Source: Archangium sp.
Lineage (GTDB): Bacteria; Myxococcota; Myxococcia; Myxococcales; Myxococcaceae
NCBI GenBank assembly: GCA_030695565.1
Contig: JAUYRZ010000020.1
Location: forward strand, 1-52,686
Length of the DNA stretch: 52,686 nt
Direction: 5' to 3'
Made by a program: the position numbers and the translations under genes. Positions 27,947-35,381 of this stretch are shown here, piece after piece. Each line of letters begins with the position of its first letter. Within the stretch, counting starts at the first letter, position 1. The notes under the pieces are model-generated. The model saw only the letters and a program-made list of their open reading frames with translations. It had not been told where the DNA came from and searched no databases.

Positions 27947-30037
27947 ATGGCGGAGTTCAAGCTGGTCAGCGAGTACATACCCCGGGGCGATCAACCCACG
28001 GCGATCAAGGAACTCACCGAGGGGGTCAACCGCGGTGACGGTCACCAGGTGCTCCTGGGCGTCACCGGGTCAGGCAAGACGTTCACCATCGCCAACGTGA
28101 TCGCGAACACCGGCAGGCCTGCGCTGGTGATCGCCCACAACAAGACCCTCGCAGCTCAGCTCTACGGGGAGTTCAAGCAGCTCTTCCCCCAGAGCGCCGT
28201 CGAGTACTTCGTCAGCTACTACGACTACTACCAGCCCGAGGCGTACGTGCCGTCGTCGGAAACGTACATCGAGAAGGATTCGTCGATCAACGAGCAGATC
28301 GAGCGGATGCGCCACTCGGCCACGCACTCGCTGCACACCCGCGATGACGTGATCATCGTCGCCTCGGTCAGCTGCATCTACGGCCTCGGTACGGCGCGCG
28401 CGTACGTGGGCATGGCGGTGAAGCTGGTGAAGGGCGCTGAGCTGGGCCGCGATGCGCTCATGAAGCAGCTGGTCGATTGTCAGTACGAGCGCAACGACAT
28501 GGATTTCCACCGCGGCACGTTCCGGGTTCGCGGAGACACGGTGGAGATCTTCCCCATCTACGAAGAGGAACGCGCCGTTCGCGTGGAGTTCTTCGGCGAC
28601 ACCGTGGAGCGCATCAGCGAGTTCGACCCGCTGCGTGGCGTGACCCTGGGTGACGTGGCGAAGATGACCATCTTCCCGGGCAGCCACTACGTCACCGAGC
28701 CCGATCAACGGAACATCGCCATCAAGCAGATCCGCGTGGAGCTGCAGGAGCGGCTGGCGGAGCTCAAAGGGCTGAACAAGCTCGTCGAAGCGCAGCGCCT
28801 CGAGCAGCGCACCATGTTCGATCTCGAGATGATGGAGCAGCTGGGGTTCTCCAACGGCATCGAGAACTACTCGCGGCACCTTTCAGGGCGCGCGCCGGGT
28901 GAGCCGCCGCCGTGTCTGCTGGATTATTTCCCCCAGAACTTCCTGGTGATCGTCGACGAGTCACACCAGTCGATTCCGCAGATCGGCGCGATGTATCGCG
29001 GTGACCGCAGCCGCAAGGAGACCCTGGTCGACTTCGGCTTCCGCCTGCCCAGCGCGATGGACAACCGGCCGCTCAAGTTCACCGAGTGGGAGCAGTTCGA
29101 AAAGCAGATCGTCTACGTGTCGGCGACTCCGTCGGAGTACGAGATCAACAAGGCGCGCGGGGTGGTGGTCGAGCAGGTCATTCGGCCCACCGGGCTGCTC
29201 GACCCGATCATCGAGATCCGCAAAGCGGGCAACCAGGTCGACGACCTGCTCGAAGAGATCCGCGTTCGCGCGAAGAAGAACGAGCGGGTGCTGGTCACCA
29301 CCCTCACCAAGCGCATGGCGGAGGATCTGACCGAGTACTACGCGGAGGTCGGCGTGAAGGTGCGCTACCTGCACGCGGACATCGACGCGATCGAGCGGAC
29401 GGCGATCATCCGCGATCTGCGCAAGGGCGTGTTCGACGTGCTGGTGGGGATCAACCTGCTGCGTGAAGGCCTCGACATTCCCGAGACGTCCCTGGTGGCG
29501 ATCCTGGATGCCGACAAGGAAGGGTACCTGCGTTCGCACGTCTCGCTCATTCAGACGATGGGGCGCGCGGCTCGGCATCTGGAGGGCAGGGCGATCCTGT
29601 ATTCGGACTCGATCACCGACTCGATGAAGAAGGCGATCGAGGAGACCGAGCGGCGGCGCGTGATTCAGCACGCTCACAATCTGAAGCACGGGATCACGCC
29701 GACGCAGATCAAGAAGGCCATCACTGATCTGAGTCAGTTTCTGTACGACGGTGATGCGATGGCGTTGCCGATGGCGGCGGATGCCGGCGCGGTGGTGTTG
29801 TCGAAGGATGAGATCGCGTCGCTTATCAAAAAGAGCGAGGCGAGCATGATGGCCTTCGCGGATGAGATGGAGTTCGAGAAGGCGGCGGTGGAGCGGGATC
29901 GGTTGATCGTGCTCAAGGACATGGATCTGGGGCTCAAGCCGGCGCTGAGATCGTTGCTGTCTGAGTCGAACGAGGGCGATGTCGAGCGCGGAAATCAGCG
30001 CAAGAAGCAGCCCAGGAAGTACCGGCGGAAACGCTAG
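27947..30037 (+). CDS. uvrB: Excinuclease ABC subunit B
   Basis: The damage-verifying helicase-like subunit of nucleotide excision repair, 696 residues. It starts with [17 protein letters not shown] and has Walker [15 protein letters not shown]. The beta-hairpin region reads [19 protein letters not shown]. Walker B is [12 protein letters not shown], and further helicase motifs are [19 protein letters not shown] and [11 protein letters not shown]-terminal UVR domain ([20 protein letters not shown]) binds UvrC. Everything expected is present. The TAG stop at 30035-30037 is immediately followed by the DUF559 element, beyond which uvrC starts. Confidence 0.97.
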   Translation: MAEFKLVSEYIPRGDQPTAIKELTEGVNRGDGHQVLLGVTGSGKTFTIANVIANTGRPALVIAHNKTLAAQLYGEFKQLFPQSAVEYFVSYYDYYQPEAYVPSSETYIEKDSSINEQIERMRHSATHSLHTRDDVIIVASVSCIYGLGTARAYVGMAVKLVKGAELGRDALMKQLVDCQYERNDMDFHRGTFRVRGDTVEIFPIYEEERAVRVEFFGDTVERISEFDPLRGVTLGDVAKMTIFPGSHYVTEPDQRNIAIKQIRVELQERLAELKGLNKLVEAQRLEQRTMFDLEMMEQLGFSNGIENYSRHLSGRAPGEPPPCLLDYFPQNFLVIVDESHQSIPQIGAMYRGDRSRKETLVDFGFRLPSAMDNRPLKFTEWEQFEKQIVYVSATPSEYEINKARGVVVEQVIRPTGLLDPIIEIRKAGNQVDDLLEEIRVRAKKNERVLVTTLTKRMAEDLTEYYAEVGVKVRYLHADIDAIERTAIIRDLRKGVFDVLVGINLLREGLDIPETSLVAILDADKEGYLRSHVSLIQTMGRAARHLEGRAILYSDSITDSMKKAIEETERRRVIQHAHNLKHGITPTQIKKAITDLSQFLYDGDAMALPMAADAGAVVLSKDEIASLIKKSEASMMAFADEMEFEKAAVERDRLIVLKDMDLGLKPALRSLLSESNEGDVERGNQRKKQPRKYRRKR

Positions 30038-30426
30038 CCCCCCTCTCCCTGCGAAGCGGGGAGAGGGTCGGGGTGAGGGGCCACCTGCAGTGCCGACCAG
30101 ATCACCTGCAACACCGCTTCAAACTCGAACCAGATCTCGAAGTTCCAGAACCGAAGGACCCGCCATCCATGTCGTCTGAGCCACGCATCACGCCTGAGGT
30201 CGCGCGCACGCGTGTCAGGATCCGCGTGCCCTCCGCCATCGACCTCGACGACGACCTTTCGAGCCGGGCAGGCGAGGTCGGCGATCCAGGGGCCTATTTG
30301 GTGTTGCCGACGGAAGCGGAATCCGGTCGCTCCGTTTCGAAAGACCGTCCACAGGGTCTCTTCTTCTTCGGTCTGGTTGCGGCGAAGGGCTCGGGAATAC
30401 TCGACGTTCTTTCGGTTGCGGCGCAT
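30034..30426 (-). CDS. DUF559 endonuclease-like protein
   Basis: A 130-residue protein of the DUF559 family, related to very-short-patch repair and other PD-(D/E)XK nucleases. Motifs typical of the family are [33 protein letters not shown] with the metal-binding Asp, [10 protein letters not shown] with the Glu/Asp pair, and [15 protein letters not shown]. Its last 15 residues ([15 protein letters not shown]) are translated from the palindromic repeat, and its stop overlaps the uvrB stop on the opposite strand. The gene is antisense to the uvr genes and enclosed by inverted repeat copies. Function is unknown: a role in moving the element is possible but not shown. Confidence 0.8.
   Translation of the reverse strand: MRRNRKNVEYSRALRRNQTEEEETLWTVFRNGATGFRFRRQHQIGPWIADLACPARKVVVEVDGGGHADPDTRARDLRRDAWLRRHGWRVLRFWNFEIWFEFEAVLQVIWSALQVAPHPDPLPASQGEGG
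30038..30082 (-). repeat. GC-rich palindromic repeat, copy B (left end)
   Basis: Reverse complement of the common form: starts CCCCCTCTCCCTGCGAAGCG on the plus strand and ends GGTGAGGGGCC. It forms the left end of the DUF559 unit and encodes that protein's C-terminus. Confidence 0.85.
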
Positions 30427-30459
30427 GCCTCGACGGATTTGCAGGTGGTGTGCCTGGTG

Positions 30460-30504
30460 GGCCCCTCACCCCGGCCCTCTCCCCGCTGGCGCAGGGAGAG
30501 GGAG
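30460..30504 (+). repeat. GC-rich palindromic repeat, copy C (right end)
   Basis: GGCCCCTCACCCCGGCCCTC then CCCCGCTGGCGCAGGGAGAG and GGAG. The loop differs from copies A, B and D (CTGGCGCA instead of CTTCGCA). Its GGGAGAGGGAG end lies at Shine-Dalgarno distance from the uvrC start at 30510. Confidence 0.85.
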
Positions 30505-30509
30505 CGAAG

Positions 30510-32426
30510 ATGACGATCCTCGAGGAAAAAATCGACGCACTGCCGAACCAGCCCGGCGTGTACCTGATGAAGGATCGCGCCGGTCGGATCATCTACGTCG
30601 GCAAGGCGGTCAACCTCCGCAACCGCGTACGCAGCTACTTCAACCGCGGCTCCTCCGACTCGCGCGCCTTCGTTCAACTGCTCGACCGCGTGCTCGTCGA
30701 CCTCGAGACCGTCGTCGTGCGCAACGAGAAGGAAGCGCTCCTCCTCGAAAACGAGCTGATCAAGAAGCACCGCCCGCGCTTCAACATCCAGCTGCGCGAC
30801 GACAAGCAGTACCTTTGCCTGCGCCTCGACACCTCACATGAATACCCGCGCCTGGAGACGGTGCGCAGGCCCCACCGCGACGGCGCGCGCTACTTCGGCC
30901 CGTACTCCTCGGCCTCGTCGATCCGCGAAACGTTGCGCGTGGTGAACCGGTTCTTTCAACTGCGCACCTGCACCGATCACTCCCTGGAGACCCGCAAACG
31001 CCCTTGTCTGCTTCACCAGATCGGCCGCTGCCCCGCCCCCTGCGTCTTCCCGGTGCCCGTCGACGACTACCGCCGCAACGTCGAGTCGGTGACCCTCTTC
31101 CTCGAAGGCCGCAGCGGGCCCCTGGTCGAACAACTGCGCGAACGCATGAAGGCGTCGGCGAAGAAGCTCGAGTTCGAAGACGCCGCCCGGCTGCGTGACC
31201 AGGTCATCGCCCTCGAACGCAGCCTCGAGCGCCAGACGATCGCCACCACCGACACCATCGATCAAGACATCTTCGGCCTCTTCCGCGAAGCCGATCGCAT
31301 CTGCATCTACATCCTCTACGTGCGCGGTGGCCGCATCACCGGAGGCCGGCCGCTGCACTTCACCAGCGACTTCCCCATCGACGAGCTCATCGAGTCACTG
31401 GTCAACCAGTACTACGCCGACGAGAACTTCGTGCCCAAGGAGGTGCTGCTCCCCGCGGCGCCCAACGAGCCCGAGGCGCTGGCCGAGCTGCTCTCCGAAC
31501 AGAAGGGCGAGAAGGTGCGCGTCTTCGTGCCCCAGCGCGGAGACAAGGTGGAGCTGCTGGCCATGGCCTCCCGCAACGCCGAACGTTCGTTCAGCGAACG
31601 CACCCGCACCCGCGAAGAGATCGAGCAGGTGCTGGAGCGGCTCAAAGAACGTCTCCACCTCACCAGGCTGCCGCGCCGCATGGAGTGTTTCGACATCTCG
31701 CACTCCTCGGGCACCTCCATCGTCGCAAGCCAGGTGGCCAGCGTGGACACCGAGCCCGACACCTCGAACTACCGCCGCTACAAGCTCAAGACGGTCACCC
31801 AGAACGACGACTTCGCCTCGATGCACGAGATCCTCTCGCGCCGGTTTCGCCGCGGGCTGGAAGACGGCGATCTGCCCGACCTGATCGTCATCGACGGCGG
31901 CAAGGGTCAGCTGGCCGCCGCGTACGCCGCCATGCGCGATCTCAAGGTCGAGGGCGTCGACATGGTGGCGCTCGCCAAGAGCCACGAGCTCGACACCCTG
32001 CTGCCCGACGAAGGCACCAAACGCAGCCCGGAGCGCGTCTTCCTGCTCGACCGCAAGGATCCCATCGTCTTGCCCCAGACCTCGCCCGAGCTCTTCGCGT
32101 TGACCCGGCTGCGCGACGAGGCCCACCGCTTCGCCATCACCTTCCAGCGCAAGCTCTCGCGAAGGCGCGGCCTGCAGTCGCAGCTCGATTCAGTACCCGG
32201 AGTGGGGGAGACCAGAAGAAAAGCCCTGCTCACCCACTTCGGGAGCCTCAAACGCATCAAAGAGGCCACCGTCACCGAGATCGCCGCGGTGGAGTCGATC
32301 GGGCCCGCCGTGGCCGCGCGGCTCCATGCCTTTCTGCACGCGCCACTCAAGACCGAAGTTGATGAAGATGATTCCGATGACCCCGTGCGTGCGGCATCTT
32401 TGGAGGATGCCGTTCCCAAACCGTGA
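30510..32426 (+). CDS. uvrC: Excinuclease ABC subunit C
   Basis: The dual-incision nuclease of excision repair, 638 residues. The ATG at 30510 gives the standard start ([20 protein letters not shown]); the frame is open to 30450 but that part is only repeat sequence. The GIY-YIG nuclease domain comes first ([20 protein letters not shown]). The Cys-containing region ([16 protein letters not shown]) and UVR motif ([18 protein letters not shown]) that contacts UvrB follow. The RNase-H-like second nuclease has [12 protein letters not shown] and [10 protein letters not shown]-terminal helix-hairpin-helix motifs include [20 protein letters not shown]. The ribosome-binding site GGGAGAGGGAG appears to come from the repeat immediately upstream. 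Confidence 0.97.
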   Translation: MTILEEKIDALPNQPGVYLMKDRAGRIIYVGKAVNLRNRVRSYFNRGSSDSRAFVQLLDRVLVDLETVVVRNEKEALLLENELIKKHRPRFNIQLRDDKQYLCLRLDTSHEYPRLETVRRPHRDGARYFGPYSSASSIRETLRVVNRFFQLRTCTDHSLETRKRPCLLHQIGRCPAPCVFPVPVDDYRRNVESVTLFLEGRSGPLVEQLRERMKASAKKLEFEDAARLRDQVIALERSLERQTIATTDTIDQDIFGLFREADRICIYILYVRGGRITGGRPLHFTSDFPIDELIESLVNQYYADENFVPKEVLLPAAPNEPEALAELLSEQKGEKVRVFVPQRGDKVELLAMASRNAERSFSERTRTREEIEQVLERLKERLHLTRLPRRMECFDISHSSGTSIVASQVASVDTEPDTSNYRRYKLKTVTQNDDFASMHEILSRRFRRGLEDGDLPDLIVIDGGKGQLAAAYAAMRDLKVEGVDMVALAKSHELDTLLPDEGTKRSPERVFLLDRKDPIVLPQTSPELFALTRLRDEAHRFAITFQRKLSRRRGLQSQLDSVPGVGETRRKALLTHFGSLKRIKEATVTEIAAVESIGPAVAARLHAFLHAPLKTEVDEDDSDDPVRAASLEDAVPKP

Positions 32427-32448
32427 CGGCAGTGTCAGGGAGTCTCTG

Positions 32449-32476
32449 GAAAAATCGCGGGTTTGCGGCATTTTTC
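32449..32476 (+). terminator. Possible weak terminator after uvrC
   Basis: GAAAAAT and ATTTTTC flank a G/C-rich centre 22 bases after the uvrC stop, so the transcript would form a short hairpin whose 3' arm is U-rich. The stem is A/U-rich and interrupted, so termination may be partial. Confidence 0.3.
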
Positions 32477-32548
32477 GTTGCGGGTCTGAAGGGCGCTGGC
32501 ATACACCTTGGCCGCTTCCAGTCCGACTCGAAGAGAGGCGAACACACC

Positions 32549-33067
32549 ATGAGGTTGTACCCCAAGCTCGTTCCCATCATCGCTCGAGAGGTCGTGCAGC
32601 GCCTCGCGGCGGAGCACGACATCGAGGTGGAAGCCATCAGGGCGTCTGACGCCGAGATGGATCTGTCAGCCATCATGCGGGAGTACCTCGCCAACGAGGA
32701 GCGCGTGAATCAGGCAACCCGAGAGGCGCTCGAGCGCCGCGGGTATGACTTCTCGAAGTTCACCCAGGTCAAGCGCGAGATGGCTGACGTGCGCGGCTTC
32801 CAACTCGGGGAGGAAGGCATCGAGTTCGTCATCAACCAGATGCTCGAATTCCTCCTGGTCTCGCGAAACGTCGAGGAAGTGTTCTCGGACGATCAAGCGA
32901 TGCGCCCCAAGATTCTTCAGGTCATGAAGAAGCACCTCGACATCGAAGACGACATCGACCGCGAAGCCCGCGGCCGCCTCAAGCACCTCGAAGAGGGCAC
33001 CGGGGCGTTCGAGATCGAGTACCAGAAGGTCGTCGACCAGATCCGCCGCGCTCGCGGTTTGATCTGA
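32549..33067 (+). CDS. DUF507 family protein
   Basis: A 172-residue cytoplasmic helical protein of the DUF507 family, common in Myxococcota and relatives. Family blocks include MRLYPKLVPIIAREVVQRL at the start and IEFVINQMLEFLLVSRNVEE, ILQVMKKHLDIEDDIDREAR later. The ATG at 32549 follows GAGAGGCG; upstream in-frame sequence to 32423 lacks coding bias. No biochemical role is known. It lies alone between uvrC and a small unassigned gene. Confidence 0.85.
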   Translation: MRLYPKLVPIIAREVVQRLAAEHDIEVEAIRASDAEMDLSAIMREYLANEERVNQATREALERRGYDFSKFTQVKREMADVRGFQLGEEGIEFVINQMLEFLLVSRNVEEVFSDDQAMRPKILQVMKKHLDIEDDIDREARGRLKHLEEGTGAFEIEYQKVVDQIRRARGLI

Positions 33068-33181
33068 TTCGGATCGACTGAGGGTGACGGGCGGGGAGGA
33101 CCACGAGTCCTTTCCGCCCTTTGTCTGTCTGCAGGATCCCAGAAAATTGACCGGCTCGATCACGCCTGTAGCGTGATGTTC

Positions 33182-33538
33182 ATGTCGATGATCCAGACCG
33201 CCACCGCGTACCCGCTCTCGAAGTCCGTTGATGCGATCCGTGACTCCGTCGATCGCCTCGAGCGCCTGTTGCCCGACCGGGAAGATTCGGCCGTGGTGCT
33301 CGACTTCATCGAGGACGATCTGCGTGAAGGGCTCGACGCGATCTCCGAGGTCGAGGCTCACTTCACGGACATTCTCGATACCCTGCGCGCCGACAAGGTG
33401 ACGCCCATCAAGCTGCTCGACGCCGCGGAAGATTTCCGCGTGCTCAACCGCATCGAGTACCTGATGGTGGTGGTCGCGCAGCTGCGCCGTCGTTTGAGCC
33501 AGGCCGCGGGCAAGATGCGAGAGCGAGCGCCGCGGTAA
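33182..33538 (+). CDS. Small helical protein of unknown function
   Basis: A protein of about 118 residues, acidic and helical (SVDAIRDSVDRLERLLPDRE, FIEDDLREGLDAISEVEAHF, RIEYLMVVVAQLRRRLSQA). No family is recognised. There are in-frame starts at 33173 (GTG), 33176, 33182 and 33188; none has a strong ribosome-binding site. Just upstream, TTGACC at 33147 and TAGCGT at 33169 might be a promoter, and ATCACG/CGTGAT (33159-33177) form an inverted repeat over the possible start, suggesting regulation or a short leader. Its end is 18 bases before repeat copy D. Confidence 0.6.
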   Translation: MSMIQTATAYPLSKSVDAIRDSVDRLERLLPDREDSAVVLDFIEDDLREGLDAISEVEAHFTDILDTLRADKVTPIKLLDAAEDFRVLNRIEYLMVVVAQLRRRLSQAAGKMRERAPR

Positions 33539-33556
33539 CGAAACGAGAGGAACGGC

Positions 33557-33600
33557 GCCCCTCACCCCGACCCTCTCCCCGCTTCGCAGGGAGAGGGGGA
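33557..33600 (+). repeat. GC-rich palindromic repeat, copy D
   Basis: GCCCCTCACCCCGACCCTCT then CCCCGCTTCGCAGGGAGAGG and GGGA. Nearly identical to the reverse of copy B. It lies between two convergent stop codons (33538 plus, 33609 minus). Confidence 0.88.
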
Positions 33601-33608
33601 CCAACGTG

Positions 33609-34490
33609 TCACCACTTGATGTTGGCCTTGTTCTCCGCCCGGTTGCTCTTCTCGCCCGGCCGGCTGAACGCCTTCATGGTGGCGCGCACCGCCCCGAAAT
33701 CCATCACGCCCATCGCCGCCAGCGGCAATCGGCGCGCGTCATCGCTGATCCACACGTGCATCTCGCGCCGGGCGTCGGGCAGGTTGATCGGCGCCGCTTC
33801 ACCCGCGAGGTGCCAGGTGTCGAACTCACCGACCGGCATCGAGACGTGCTCGCGCGGCATCACGGTGCCCCACACCCGCCAGATGCGCCGGATGCCGTAG
33901 ACGTCGAAGCAGAGGAACTGACCCTCCTTCATGGGGATCGCGCGCAGCAGGTGAATCGCGCCGGCCACGTCGCTCACGTCGTTGCCCCAGCGCAGGTCTT
34001 CCATCCACGTCTGGCCGTTGATGGTGCTCACCAGCTTCGCCGTCTTGTTCTTCTTGAAGGTGACGTCGGCGATGCGGTGCACCTCGTTCTCGAACGCGTC
34101 TTCGTAGTAGCGCACCGGGCGCAAGGTCTTGGGCGAGAGCTCGGTCTTCGCGGTGCCCTTCACCCGCCGCACCTTGCTGAAGAAGGTGTTGGTCTCCACG
34201 GCGACCTCCAGGGGCATCACCCCATCGCGGATGGGCAGGGTCTGCATGGTCATGGTGCCCGCGCGGGCGCCCAGCGCGTCGATGTCGAACTCCAGCGTCT
34301 CCCCGGGGCCGAAAGGAATCGGCGTCATCACCGAGCCCAGGGCCTGGCACTGCGCTTCGGTGGGGAAGGGCGACCGCTGCCCTGGCTGCGGCCTGGCCAC
34401 CTTCACCACCGAGCCGCGCGGCGCGGGCGCAGGGCCGTTGGCGGCCAGCACCGAAGTCGAGAGCAGACACCACCAGAGGAACCGCATCAT
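33609..34490 (-). CDS. DUF3108-type periplasmic protein, second copy
   Basis: A 293-residue exported protein. The ATG at 34490 overlaps the stop of the preceding gene in an ATGA arrangement, and a signal peptide follows (MRFLWWCLLSTSVLAANG). Family-like blocks are FGPGETLEFDIDALGARAG, TNTFFSKVRRVKG, VRYYEDAFENEVHRIADVTF and MHVWISDDARRLPLAAMGV. DUF3108 proteins have a beta-rich, lipocalin-like fold reminiscent of LolA/LolB-like lipid carriers; their function is not established. It shares this layout with the gene upstream, so the pair arose by duplication or work as partners. Confidence 0.82.
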   Translation of the reverse strand: MMRFLWWCLLSTSVLAANGPAPAPRGSVVKVARPQPGQRSPFPTEAQCQALGSVMTPIPFGPGETLEFDIDALGARAGTMTMQTLPIRDGVMPLEVAVETNTFFSKVRRVKGTAKTELSPKTLRPVRYYEDAFENEVHRIADVTFKKNKTAKLVSTINGQTWMEDLRWGNDVSDVAGAIHLLRAIPMKEGQFLCFDVYGIRRIWRVWGTVMPREHVSMPVGEFDTWHLAGEAAPINLPDARREMHVWISDDARRLPLAAMGVMDFGAVRATMKAFSRPGEKSNRAENKANIKW

Positions 34491-35260
34491 TCGGCTCCCG
34501 TGTAGCGGCGGCCCGGCTCGTATTTCACCGCCTCGACTTTGACGGACCCCAGCATGAGCTTCGCTTCGGCGCGCACGGGAAGCTGCTTCTCGTCGGCCGT
34601 GTAGAACAGGGTCATCAGCCCCTGGGTGGCGAGTTTGCCGGTGAAATCGCCGTTGACGGTCACCCGGTAGACCTCCAGGTTTCCCAGGCCCGTGCGGATC
34701 GACTCGCGACCCACCACCGTCGCCTTCATCTTGTAGAACTTGGCGCCCGTGAAGATGGGCAAGTCGTGCACCGCACCCACCATCAGGGGGACATTGCGCA
34801 AACTGAAGCCGGCCGCGGCGAGATCGAGCGTGCCCTGTTCGATGGAGTAGGTCTTTTCGGTGGTCGGCCAGCCCGGCGACTCGCGGGTGACGGTCACTTC
34901 GTTCGCCTCGAAGTCGTACTTGAAGCGCGATTTCGCGCGGTGTTTGTCTTCGTGCACGAAGAAGTCGGCGCCCACCGAGCTGCGGGTCAGCGGGTCCCAG
35001 TAGCTGATGAACCGATCTTTTACCGGGAAGACCGCGGCCATCTGGGTGGTCTCGCCCACGCAGACCAGGGGCCAGACGTCGCGGCCGAACTGCTCCATCT
35101 TCCAGCCGACGGTGATCTCTGCGCGGCCCGCGGTGAGCCCCATGTAGCTGACGTCGTACGTGGTCTGTTCGCCGGGCCCGAAGACGCTGATCAGTTTCTG
35201 CGGGCTCTCGGCGAGCGCCGAGCCTGCGACCAACATCAACCAGCCCATGTGTCGCAGCAT
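34487..35260 (-). CDS. DUF3108 family periplasmic protein, first copy
   Basis: A 257-residue exported protein with a signal peptide (MGWLMLVAGSALAES) and a strong GGGAGG ribosome-binding site. Its start is FGPGEQTTYDVSYMGLTAGR, which is typical for DUF3108, with RFISYWDPLTRSS, DFEANEVTVTRES and FYTADEKQLPVRAEAKLMLG further on. It is translationally coupled to the second DUF3108 gene. The region upstream to the divergent 35382 gene is about 120 bases and presumably holds both promoters. Confidence 0.87.
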   Translation of the reverse strand: MLRHMGWLMLVAGSALAESPQKLISVFGPGEQTTYDVSYMGLTAGRAEITVGWKMEQFGRDVWPLVCVGETTQMAAVFPVKDRFISYWDPLTRSSVGADFFVHEDKHRAKSRFKYDFEANEVTVTRESPGWPTTEKTYSIEQGTLDLAAAGFSLRNVPLMVGAVHDLPIFTGAKFYKMKATVVGRESIRTGLGNLEVYRVTVNGDFTGKLATQGLMTLFYTADEKQLPVRAEAKLMLGSVKVEAVKYEPGRRYTGAE

Positions 35261-35381
35261 TGTGTGTGACCTCCCGCCCCGACAGTGATGTCGCGGCGCG
35301 CATGACTCGACTGTCAGGTGCCCTCGCTATTCACCCGTGAAATTCCTACATTCGGGCAGCCCCCACTCAGGAGTCACCCCA

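Larger units (their letters stand above)
30038..30504. mobile_element. Putative DUF559 element with ~45-base inverted ends
   Basis: A 467-base unit: a repeat copy in minus orientation (30038-30082), a DUF559 gene on the minus strand, and a repeat copy in plus orientation (30460-30504). It begins directly after the uvrB stop and ends five bases before the uvrC start, so the uvrB-uvrC spacer consists only of this unit. No target-site duplication is obvious. The same repeat occurs alone elsewhere in the window. That this is a mobile unit is inference from the symmetric layout. Confidence 0.5.

Noticed and set aside
30034-30426. DUF559 gene as part of a defence or mismatch-repair system
   Set aside because: No methyltransferase, restriction or defence gene is nearby. 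The location between uvr genes is better explained by the flanking repeats.
33609-35303. One minus-strand frame of 564 codons spanning both DUF3108 genes
   Set aside because: Only its 3' half, from 34490, encodes the second DUF3108 protein. The 5' half is an out-of-frame reading of the first one.
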